Positions 7,726 through 13,124 of a DNA stretch of 13,124 bases are shown here, in pieces; the first letter of the stretch is position 1; every line of letters begins with the position of its first letter. This DNA is from Bradyrhizobiaceae bacterium. GTDB taxonomy: Bacteria; Pseudomonadota; Alphaproteobacteria; Rhizobiales; Hyphomicrobiaceae. The notes below the pieces were generated by a model. The model searched no databases. It was not told where the DNA came from and saw nothing but the letters and a program-made list of their open reading frames with translations. The DNA is taken from NCBI GenBank assembly GCA_947475855.1, contig CANJPN010000126.1, positions 1 through 13,124 of the forward strand, given 5' to 3'. Both the position numbers and the translations under genes were made by a program.

Positions 7726-9144
7726 ATGGCCGCACTTCTTTCCAACGCCGACATCATCGATACCCGCTTTCGTGCAGCACTCAAGCGCATGGCCGAGGGG
7801 GGCCGGTTGCGGACCTACGACAAGCCATCTGACACGCATCTGGAAATAGCTGCCGTCATGAAGCGGCTCGACGGCGGGCCGGCGATCATGTTCACCGATC
7901 CCAAAGGCTACGGGATGCCGGTTCTCGGAAATTTCCTGTCGGCGCAGGCGAACTGCGAAGCGGCGTTCGGCGTGGATTACCGTGGCATCCGAACTTTCGT
8001 GGCGCGCGCACTGGGCACGCCACTGCCGCCGCAGATCGTCAAGAAGGCGGCAGCGCAAGAGGTCGTGCTGACGAAGGGAATTGATCTGAAGAAGATGCTG
8101 CCGGCCCTGCATCACACGACGGAGGATGCCGGCCGTTTTGTCACCGCGGGAATCGTGATCACCAAAGACCCTGACACCGGCGTATACAACGCGTCCTACC
8201 ATCGCCTGCAGTTGCTCGGGGCAAATCGCACGGGATTGAAGCTCGACCTGGGGCGCCATCTGCGGCTTGCCTGGGAGCGCGCCAAGTCCAAGAAGCAGGA
8301 TCTGCCCATGGTGGTTTGCATCGGAACCGACATCGCGCTTCACTACACGGCCGCGACGATGGGGTCGCAAATGCCGGAGCATGCGGACGAGCTCGCAGCC
8401 GCAGGTGGTCTTGCCGGAAGGCCAATGCCTGTGATCAAGGCGGTATCGCAGGATCTGCTGGTGCCGGCTGAGACGGAGATCGTGCTCGAGGGCACGCTGA
8501 GCGCCACCGAGACGGTCGAGGAAGGACCCTTCGGCGAGTTCATCGGGTTCATGGCACCTGCTGCCGCTGCGCCTGTCTTCAACGTCAGTGCGGTGACGCA
8601 TCGGAAGAACCCGATCTACCTTGCGATCAACGGTTACGGTCGCGAAACGATAATGCTGCGCAAATACGTGCTGGAGGCGAGCCTTTTGAAGGCCGTCCAG
8701 CCTGCGGTGCCGATCGTGCTCGATGCCGAAATGACGGCGGGCGGGCTGCACCGCTTTCATGCGATCGTACAGGTGAAAAAGTCGCTGCCCGCGCACGAGG
8801 GCCTGCAACGCAATGCCATCCTGGCGTCGTTTGGCGCGTTGAAGGATCTCGACCTCGTCATCGTGGTCGACGACGACATCGACATCCGCGATCCCATGGA
8901 CGTCGAGTATGCGTTGGCCACGCGGATGGAAGCCTCGCGTGACCTGATCGTGATACCTGAAGCGCGTGGCCACGAATACGTGCGGGCCGGGCGGAACGGA
9001 ATCCGCGCAAAGCTCGGCATCGATGCGACTGTGCCGCTCGAAGAACGCGATCGGTTCCGGCGGATGCGGTTCGAAGACACGAATATCGGATTGGATGACT
9101 TGGGAACGGACGCGGCTGCGATCATTTCGCGGCTGCGCGGCTGA
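7726..9144 (+). CDS. UbiD-family prenylated-FMN-dependent decarboxylase
   Basis: The 472-residue protein matches the UbiD/Fdc fold family, which reversibly decarboxylates aromatic and alpha,beta-unsaturated acids using prenylated FMN made by UbiX. Key residues are in place. NASYHR gives Asn155 and Arg160 with the same five-residue spacing as the cofactor/metal-binding Asn-Arg pair of Fdc1. EIVLEGTLS leads to EGPFGE with Glu266 and Glu271, the equivalents of the catalytic Glu pair. KKAAAQEVV and TAGIVITKDPDTG are further family features. ATG 7726 is selected because GGAG (7717-7720) precedes it by 5 bases; the frame also has a TTG 14 codons earlier. It is first in a four-gene operon, ending 15 bp before the next start. 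No UbiX gene is in the window. The true substrate is unknown; membership of the ubiquinone pathway is unlikely in this context. Confidence 0.93.
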   Translation: MAALLSNADIIDTRFRAALKRMAEGGRLRTYDKPSDTHLEIAAVMKRLDGGPAIMFTDPKGYGMPVLGNFLSAQANCEAAFGVDYRGIRTFVARALGTPLPPQIVKKAAAQEVVLTKGIDLKKMLPALHHTTEDAGRFVTAGIVITKDPDTGVYNASYHRLQLLGANRTGLKLDLGRHLRLAWERAKSKKQDLPMVVCIGTDIALHYTAATMGSQMPEHADELAAAGGLAGRPMPVIKAVSQDLLVPAETEIVLEGTLSATETVEEGPFGEFIGFMAPAAAAPVFNVSAVTHRKNPIYLAINGYGRETIMLRKYVLEASLLKAVQPAVPIVLDAEMTAGGLHRFHAIVQVKKSLPAHEGLQRNAILASFGALKDLDLVIVVDDDIDIRDPMDVEYALATRMEASRDLIVIPEARGHEYVRAGRNGIRAKLGIDATVPLEERDRFRRMRFEDTNIGLDDLGTDAAAIISRLRG

Positions 9145-9159
9145 GAGGAGAGCGACGCA

Positions 9160-9903
9160 GTGAGCGTCATCGAGACTGACCCGGTTGCGAAGCTGAAGGC
9201 GCAAGTGGCAGCGGCGACCCGAATGCTGGTGATGGAGGGGCTGTTGGACTACAGCGGCCACGTCAGCGCCCGCATTCCCGGGCGCGACGCGTTCCTGATC
9301 CAGCCGGGCACCGCACCGCGTTCGTCCGTGACGGCGGACGACATCCTGCTGGTCGGCTTCGACGGCAAGGTGATCGACGGAAATGGCCGGCCACCGGTCG
9401 AGATCCCCATTCACGTCGAGATCCTGAAGGCGCGGCCGGATGTGCAAGCCGTGCTCCATTCCCACATGGAGCTGGCAATCGCGTTCACGATGATGCGTGA
9501 TGTGAAACTCGTTCCGATGCGGGCCCGTGCGGTTCGATGGGAGAGCGGCATCCCGATGGACCTCGATCCCTCCCACATCAAGACGACGGTGCAGGGCCAG
9601 ACACTGGCTCGCTCGCTGGGGCCGCACCACGCCGCGTTGATGCGCGCGCATGGCCTCGTGCTCGTCGCCGAGGATGTGCCGGCGCTGCTGGTCGATGCGG
9701 TGCACTTCGACGAGAATGCCCGCGCGCTGATGACGGTTCTCACGGCGGGCGCGCAGCCGTTGCCGTTGACACCGCAGGAACGCGACCAGATCAACCGCCA
9801 CGAGATGCGCGAGTTCCACGTCGGCAAGCTCTGGCGCTACTATATCGACAAGGCGCGGACTGCGGGCGTCGTCGACGGAAAAGAGGCGCTCCTGCTGGAT
9901 TGA
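9160..9903 (+). CDS. Class II aldolase/adducin family protein
   Basis: This 247-residue protein has the zinc-dependent class II aldolase fold. Family motifs are LLDYSGHVSARIPG near the start, PPVEIPIHVEIL with Glu81, VLHSHMELA with His100 and His102, and MRAHGLVLV with His164. The Glu-to-His-x-His spacing (81, 100, 102) is the same as in fuculose-phosphate aldolase (73, 92, 94), so the metal site and acid/base residue appear intact. The family includes sugar-phosphate aldolases, epimerases and some hydroxylated aromatic acid decarboxylases; the UbiD and dehydrogenase neighbours make a role in carboxylic acid breakdown more likely than sugar metabolism. It starts with GTG, supported by GAGAGGAG 9 bases upstream, 15 bp after the ubiD-like stop. 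Its TGA overlaps an in-frame ATG of the next gene (TGATG). Confidence 0.9.
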   Translation: MSVIETDPVAKLKAQVAAATRMLVMEGLLDYSGHVSARIPGRDAFLIQPGTAPRSSVTADDILLVGFDGKVIDGNGRPPVEIPIHVEILKARPDVQAVLHSHMELAIAFTMMRDVKLVPMRARAVRWESGIPMDLDPSHIKTTVQGQTLARSLGPHHAALMRAHGLVLVAEDVPALLVDAVHFDENARALMTVLTAGAQPLPLTPQERDQINRHEMREFHVGKLWRYYIDKARTAGVVDGKEALLLD

Positions 9904-9962
9904 TGATTGGACTGGGAAGTGAGAACGCTGCGCGGCAATTCAAGATCAGAGGGGTGACCGAT

Positions 9963-10808
9963 ATGCCGGGGACAAAGAACATACGACTGGATGGACGTGT
10001 CGCGCTGGTAACGGGAGCCGCAAGCGGCCTCGGCCGGGCCATGGCGCAAGCGCTGGCTCGGCATGGCGCGAAGGTCGCATTCCTCGATATCGATCATACA
10101 AAAGCAGAGATGGCCGCGCGGGCCGTGCGCGGCAGCAAGGGCGCGGGGGAGGTGCTGGCGCTCGGCGCCGACATCACGCGCAGCGACGATTGCGAAACTG
10201 CCGTGCGCGAAGCCGTAATGACGCTCGGCGGCCTGCATATCCTCGTCAACTGCGCAGCGCGTGGTAATATCCACGTGCAGCAGTCCGAAAAGACGAAGTC
10301 GATGAAGTTCTGGGAGGCCGACCCGGAACAATGGACCAAGGTGATCGACACCAACGTCAACGGACACTTCCTGATGGCCCATCATGCGGCTCCGCAGATG
10401 ATCGCGGGACACTGGGGCCGTATCGTCAATGTGACGACCAGCCTGGCGACGATGCAGCGGGTGAACAACTCGCCCTATAGCGTCAGCAAGGTTGCGATGG
10501 AGGGTGCGACGCTGGTCTGGTCCAAGGACCTCCTCGGCACCGGCGTCACGTGCAATTCGCTGATCCCCGGCGGTGCCGTCGATACGCCGTTTCTCGAGCC
10601 GCAGAGCCGCATCGATCTTGCTGGACGTTTGCAACAGCCCGAGATCGTCGTCGCCCCGATGCTGTGGCTCGCTTCCGAATACTCGGACGGCGTGACCGGC
10701 AGCCGTTTCGTCGGCAAGCTGTGGGATGACAACCTCCCCCCATCCGAAGCCGCCCGCCTCGCCCGCGAAGCCCCTGTCATCACGCCGGTTCCGGCCGGCA
10801 CGCGTTAA
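9963..10808 (+). CDS. Short-chain dehydrogenase/reductase (SDR)
   Basis: The 281-residue protein is a classical-type SDR oxidoreductase. TGAASGLG (17-24) is the dinucleotide-binding glycine motif. Asp42 at the end of the second strand (FLDIDH) suggests NAD(H) preference. VNCAA (95-99) stands where NNAG is usual, Asn131 lies in DTNVNGHF, and YSVSK supplies Tyr172 and Lys176. The residue 13 before Tyr, normally the catalytic Ser, is Thr159, with Ser160 beside it. ATG 9963 is preferred because GAGGGG (9949-9954) lies 8 bases upstream. An in-frame ATG at 9903 overlaps the aldolase stop and would add 20 residues. The protein runs about 30 residues beyond a typical 250-residue SDR. It probably oxidises an alcohol or dihydrodiol intermediate of the operon's pathway; the substrate is not readable. 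Confidence 0.92.
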   Translation: MPGTKNIRLDGRVALVTGAASGLGRAMAQALARHGAKVAFLDIDHTKAEMAARAVRGSKGAGEVLALGADITRSDDCETAVREAVMTLGGLHILVNCAARGNIHVQQSEKTKSMKFWEADPEQWTKVIDTNVNGHFLMAHHAAPQMIAGHWGRIVNVTTSLATMQRVNNSPYSVSKVAMEGATLVWSKDLLGTGVTCNSLIPGGAVDTPFLEPQSRIDLAGRLQQPEIVVAPMLWLASEYSDGVTGSRFVGKLWDDNLPPSEAARLAREAPVITPVPAGTR

Positions 10809-10821
10809 CGGGGGGACCTTG

Positions 10822-11265
10822 ATGTCCGGCACGAGCAGGCGCGACATTGTGGTTGGCGGAACGGGGTTGCTCTTCATCGGCAGCGTCTGGGTTCCCAGTG
10901 CCATGGGGCAAACGGGAGCCGTTACTCCGGCTCGACACCAGCTCTTTATCGATGAGGCCGAGCGGATGCGGCAGGTGGCCGTGGCCGCCGGCGATCAGTC
11001 CTACGGCGCGGTGGTCGTGAGCGGCGGGGAGATCGTCGGCTGGGGGCCGAGCCGGGTGATCGTCGACCGCAGTCTCAACGCCCATGCCGAGCGCGTCGCC
11101 ATCTGGGATGCCCAGGCGAGGACCGGTCGGAAGGACCTCGCAGGGGCCGTGCTCTATTCTACGTCGCGGGCCTGTTCGGTGTGCGAGGGCGTGGCAGCTA
11201 GAGCCGGTATTTCCCGGATGTACTGGGGAGCGAAAGGCAGCGATGCCGGGGTGCCGAGGGGTTAA
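10822..11265 (+). CDS. Tat-exported cytidine/deoxycytidylate deaminase-like protein
   Basis: The 147-residue protein starts with a twin-arginine signal (SRRDIVVGG, then the hydrophobic GLLFIGSVWV) and a likely cleavage near AMG29. The rest is a short zinc deaminase domain: an N-terminal helix, YGAVVVSGGEIVG, NAHAERVAIWDA with zinc ligand His88 and proton-shuttle Glu90, and LYSTSRACSVCEG with Cys118 and Cys121. The usual Pro before the first Cys is Ala117, but all metal and catalytic residues are present. The domain has only ~117 residues after the leader and lacks the longer C-terminal helices of many nucleoside deaminases. ATG 10822 follows GGGGGA with normal spacing, 13 bp after the SDR stop, so it is probably the last gene of the operon. 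Deaminases of this family are usually cytoplasmic; export is unusual and the substrate is unknown. Confidence 0.82.
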   Translation: MSGTSRRDIVVGGTGLLFIGSVWVPSAMGQTGAVTPARHQLFIDEAERMRQVAVAAGDQSYGAVVVSGGEIVGWGPSRVIVDRSLNAHAERVAIWDAQARTGRKDLAGAVLYSTSRACSVCEGVAARAGISRMYWGAKGSDAGVPRG

Positions 11266-11418
11266 CGATCTCCAGCACACGCGCATCCTTGTCGGGCACG
11301 CTTGTTTCCCCTTGGAATGCGGCCTGTTACCGGCTAGGCGTGGGGCCAGAACTCGGAGAGACCCCGTCACCGGGATCGCCCAGTCACCCCTCGTCTGCGC
11401 CGAAAGGAGCCATAAGCT
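11266..11418 (+). promoter_or_regulatory. Leader region upstream of ilvC
   Basis: The 153-bp gap separates the catabolic operon from ilvC. No terminator with a T-run, no attenuator-type peptide rich in Ile/Val/Leu and no convincing promoter hexamers were found. A strong AAGGAG at 11404-11409 serves as the ilvC ribosome binding site, 9 bases before the ATG. IlvC may have its own promoter here or receive read-through from upstream. Confidence 0.3.
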
Positions 11419-12438
11419 ATGCGCGTCTATTACGATCGTGATGCCGATATCAATCTGATCAAGGGCAAGAAAGTTGCCATCGTCGGTTATGGCAGCCAGG
11501 GCCGCGCCCACGCGCTGAACCTCAAGGATTCCGGCTGCAAGGAGATCGTGGTGGCGCTTCGCCCCGACTCGGCAACCGCCAAGAAGGTCGAGGCCGACGG
11601 CCTCAAGGTGAAGTCCGTCGCCGACGCGGCCAAGTGGGCGGACCTCCTGATGATGGCGACGCCGGATGAACTCCAAGCCGACATCTGGAAGGACCACATC
11701 GCCGGCAACATCCGTGACGGCGCCGCGATCGCGTTCGCGCACGGCCTCAACGTCCACTTCAATCTGATCGAGCCGAAGAAGACCATCGACGTCATCATGA
11801 TTGCGCCGAAGGGCCCCGGGCACACCGTACGTGGCGAGTACCAGAAGGGCGGCGGCGTTCCCTGCCTGATCGCCATCAATCACGACGCCTCGGGCAACGC
11901 GCACGACATCGCGCTGTCCTATGCCTGCGGCGTCGGCGGCGGCCGCTCTGGCGTGATCGAGACGACCTTCAAGGAAGAGTGCGAGACCGATCTTTTCGGC
12001 GAGCAGGCCGTCCTCTGCGGCGGCCTCGTGGAGTTGATCCGCGCGGGCTTCGAGACGCTGGTCGAGGCCGGTTATGCGCCGGAAATGGCCTATTTCGAGT
12101 GCCTGCACGAGGTGAAGCTGATCGTCGACCTGATCTACGAAGGCGGCATAGCCAACATGAACTACTCGATCTCCAACACGGCGGAGTGGGGCGAGTACAA
12201 GACCGGTCCCCGCATCATCACGGCCGAGACGAAGGCCGAGATGAAGCGCGTGCTCAAGGAGATCCAGACCGGCCAGTTCACGTCGGAGTGGATGCAGGAG
12301 TGCAAGGCCGGTCAGGCCCGCTTCAAGGGCATCCGTCGCGTCAACGACGCCCATCAGATCGAGGACGTCGGCGAGAAGCTGCGCGCGATGATGCCGTGGA
12401 TCTCGAAGAACAAGCTGGTCGACAAGGCCCGCAACTGA
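11419..12438 (+). CDS. ilvC: Ketol-acid reductoisomerase, class I
   Basis: IlvC converts acetolactate or acetohydroxybutyrate to the dihydroxy acids in valine, leucine and isoleucine synthesis, using NADPH and Mg2+. The 339-residue length is that of class I enzymes. The Rossmann motif is GYGSQG (23-28), and ALRPDSATAKK (Arg48, Ser51, Thr53) forms the NADPH-phosphate-binding loop. His108 lies in AFAHGLNVHF, and IAPKGPGHTVR follows. The knotted C-terminal domain has the metal ligands Asp191 and Glu195 (TDLFGEQ) and Glu227/Glu231 (ECLHEVKL), plus Ser252 in SISNTAEWGEY. All catalytic positions are intact. A strong AAGGAG precedes the ATG. It is monocistronic by appearance, with a terminator 26 bp after the stop; no other ilv or leu gene is in view. 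Confidence 0.98.
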   Translation: MRVYYDRDADINLIKGKKVAIVGYGSQGRAHALNLKDSGCKEIVVALRPDSATAKKVEADGLKVKSVADAAKWADLLMMATPDELQADIWKDHIAGNIRDGAAIAFAHGLNVHFNLIEPKKTIDVIMIAPKGPGHTVRGEYQKGGGVPCLIAINHDASGNAHDIALSYACGVGGGRSGVIETTFKEECETDLFGEQAVLCGGLVELIRAGFETLVEAGYAPEMAYFECLHEVKLIVDLIYEGGIANMNYSISNTAEWGEYKTGPRIITAETKAEMKRVLKEIQTGQFTSEWMQECKAGQARFKGIRRVNDAHQIEDVGEKLRAMMPWISKNKLVDKARN

Positions 12439-12463
12439 ACTACGCGCCAGCTACTGCAATTCG

Positions 12464-12493
12464 AAAAGGGCGGCCGTCACGGTCGCCCTTTTT
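12464..12493 (+). terminator. Intrinsic terminator after ilvC
   Basis: Arms AAAAGGGCGGCCG (12464-12476) and CGGTCGCCCTTTT (12480-12492) pair over 13 bp with one G-T wobble and a 3-nt TCA loop. The right arm runs into five Ts (12489-12493). This is a textbook Rho-independent terminator for ilvC. Confidence 0.88.
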
Positions 12494-12496
12494 CTA

Positions 12497-12645
12497 ATTG
12501 CTGCGCTGCCATATGCGACATTTCCGCATCGCCCGGAGGCCGAACTGCATTCGGTCCACGGAACGAGTGTTTCTCCCGCTTGTAGGGATGCGAGCGGCTG
12601 CGCAATCTGGCGAGGTAGTACAACTCCATCCAGAGGGGAACATTC
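12497..12645 (+). promoter_or_regulatory. Region upstream of the first Cys-rich peptide gene
   Basis: This 149-bp stretch lies between the ilvC terminator and the small peptide gene, so it should contain that gene's promoter. No hexamer pair stands out. A small imperfect inverted repeat (GGCCGAA, CTGCA loop, TTCGGTC) lies near 12538-12556. GAGGGG at 12633-12638 is a strong ribosome binding site, 7 bases before the ATG. Confidence 0.35.
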
Positions 12646-12876
12646 ATGCGTTTCATTGCAGCATTGGGATTGAGCGCCGCGTTGGCGATGGCCTTCACGG
12701 TTTCGGTCAGCACCGACGCCGAGGCCGCCAAGAAGGGCAAGAGCAAGATGTGCTCGGCCTCCAACATGATCACCGGCAAGAAGGCGAGCTGGAAGTGCGG
12801 CGCGGCTGAGAAGTGCTGCTACGACACCGTATCGGCCAAGGGCACCTGCGTGCCGGCCAGCGGCATCTGCCTCTGA
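12646..12876 (+). CDS. Small secreted Cys- and Lys-rich peptide, copy 1
   Basis: No known family is recognised. The 76-residue product has a Sec signal peptide (MRFIAALGLS, then a hydrophobic core) with probable cleavage after AEA27. The mature part is 49 residues with nine Lys against one Asp and one Glu, so it is clearly cationic. Six cysteines lie at 36, 51, 57, 58, 68 and 75, spaced C-x14-C-x5-CC-x9-C-x6-C and ending almost at the C-terminus. The C-C-CC-C-C order recalls disulfide-knotted peptides, but the first loop is longer than in classical knottins. A good GAGGGG site supports the ATG. A paralogue follows 111 bp downstream with the same signal-cleavage block TDAEAAKK. Three disulfides formed in the periplasm or outside are likely; the function is unknown. 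Confidence 0.8.
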   Translation: MRFIAALGLSAALAMAFTVSVSTDAEAAKKGKSKMCSASNMITGKKASWKCGAAEKCCYDTVSAKGTCVPASGICL

Positions 12877-13071
12877 GATCATGAACGACGGCGGTGCCGC
12901 GGTGTCCTTCGGGGCAGCGCGGCATCGTGCGTTCGTGGTTATGACGACAGGGTAATTGATTATTTGATCGAGCCGGGAGAAATGAACATGCGCAAAGTTA
13001 TGGCGATTTCCTTCGCAGTGGCTGTGGGTCTGTCGATGTCGTTGGGCACCGATGCCGAGGCGGCCAAGAAG
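12711..13071 (+). repeat. Conserved cleavage-site block in tandem peptide genes
   Basis: The 25-base blocks at 12711-12735 and 13047-13071 encode the same TDAEAAKK junction and differ at only two third-codon bases. They mark the two peptide genes as duplicates that have diverged elsewhere while keeping the export junction. Confidence 0.7.
12891..12928 (+). ncRNA. UUCG-capped stem-loop between the two Cys-rich peptide genes
   Basis: Bases 12891-12907 and 12912-12928 pair over 16 bp, including three G-T wobbles, with a single G-G mismatch (12902/12917). They are closed by a C(TTCG)G tetraloop at 12908-12911, the most stable class of RNA tetraloop. The structure begins 15 bases after the stop of copy 1. 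The next bases are not T-rich, so it is not a standard terminator. It may protect the 3' end of the upstream mRNA or reduce expression of copy 2. No independent RNA gene is claimed. Confidence 0.55.
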
Positions 13072-13124
13072 TCCGTGCCGAAGAACAAGGCCTGCGTCGG
13101 CAACACGATCGACGGCAAGAAGGT
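12988..13124 (+). CDS. Small secreted Cys/Lys-rich peptide, copy 2 (partial)
   Basis: Only the first 45 codons are inside the window. The product begins MRKVMAISFAVAVGLS, a signal peptide ending TDAEAAKK, and continues with a Lys-rich stretch, Cys36 and a TIDGKK segment. Copy 1 has Cys36 at the same position and the related MITGKK. This is a paralogue from tandem duplication, with the DNA around the cleavage site almost unchanged (12711-12735 and 13047-13071 differ at 2 of 25 bases). Two in-frame ATGs compete: 12982 would be only one base from GGGAGA (12975-12980), while 12988 has a normal 7-base spacing and gives the same signal-peptide length as copy 1, so 12988 is chosen. The number of remaining cysteines cannot be known here. 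Confidence 0.75.
   Translation, partial: MRKVMAISFAVAVGLSMSLGTDAEAAKKSVPKNKACVGNTIDGKK

Noticed and set aside
7645..9819. 724-codon open frame on the reverse strand opposite the UbiD and aldolase genes
   Set aside because: Its product is Arg/His/Asp-rich with no recognisable domain, and it lies exactly antisense to two genes with intact catalytic motifs. High GC at third positions explains the lack of stops.
9537..9962. Long upstream extension of the SDR reading frame
   Set aside because: It overlaps most of the aldolase gene out of frame; the Rossmann motif begins just after ATG 9963, which has its own GAGGGG site.
10780..12354. 524-codon open frame on the reverse strand opposite the deaminase-like gene and ilvC
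   Set aside because: It is antisense to the certain ilvC gene, crosses the intergenic gap and has no family features; it is a codon-bias shadow.

Overview
The window is GC-rich, densely packed bacterial chromosome with few and short gaps. It most likely comes from an alphaproteobacterium of the Hyphomicrobiales type. The signs are a DnaA-related HdaA tail directly upstream of ppk and ppx, a class I IlvC, a Bug-type solute-binding protein, and high-GC codon use that leaves long empty frames opposite the genes. The species cannot be named from this sequence. No rRNA, tRNA, insertion sequence, phage gene or CRISPR array is visible.

Layout. (1) 1-197 is the end of hdaA. (2) 198-448 is a leader with nested inverted repeats. 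It precedes a forward polyphosphate block, ppk (449-2626) and ppx (2623-4191, ATGA overlap), followed by a DnaJ/CbpA-like co-chaperone (4260-5174). (3) 5190-7504 is a reverse-strand pair: a Bug-family periplasmic binding protein, then an amidohydrolase-2 family enzyme. (4) A 221-bp divergent control region (7505-7725) separates that pair from a tight forward operon: UbiD-family decarboxylase, class II aldolase/adducin enzyme, short-chain dehydrogenase and a Tat-exported cytidine-deaminase-like protein (7726-11265). (5) ilvC (11419-12438) ends in a clear intrinsic terminator. (6) At the right edge are two tandem paralogous genes for small secreted Cys/Lys-rich peptides. The second is cut by the window end, and a strong UUCG-capped hairpin lies between them.

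How the parts fit. Ppk and Ppx make and degrade polyphosphate and are translationally coupled. The two divergent units at 5190-11265 look like one catabolic island. A periplasmic binding protein of the family that handles carboxylic acids is joined to two families rich in non-oxidative decarboxylases (UbiD, amidohydrolase-2), a class II aldolase-type enzyme and an NAD-type dehydrogenase. Breakdown of an aromatic or unsaturated carboxylic acid is the simplest reading, but the substrate is unknown, and no ring hydroxylase, prenyl-FMN synthase (UbiX), membrane transporter or regulator is present in the window. The exported deaminase-like protein and the paired Cys-rich peptides are the least explained items. 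IlvC is a housekeeping enzyme of branched-chain amino acid synthesis.
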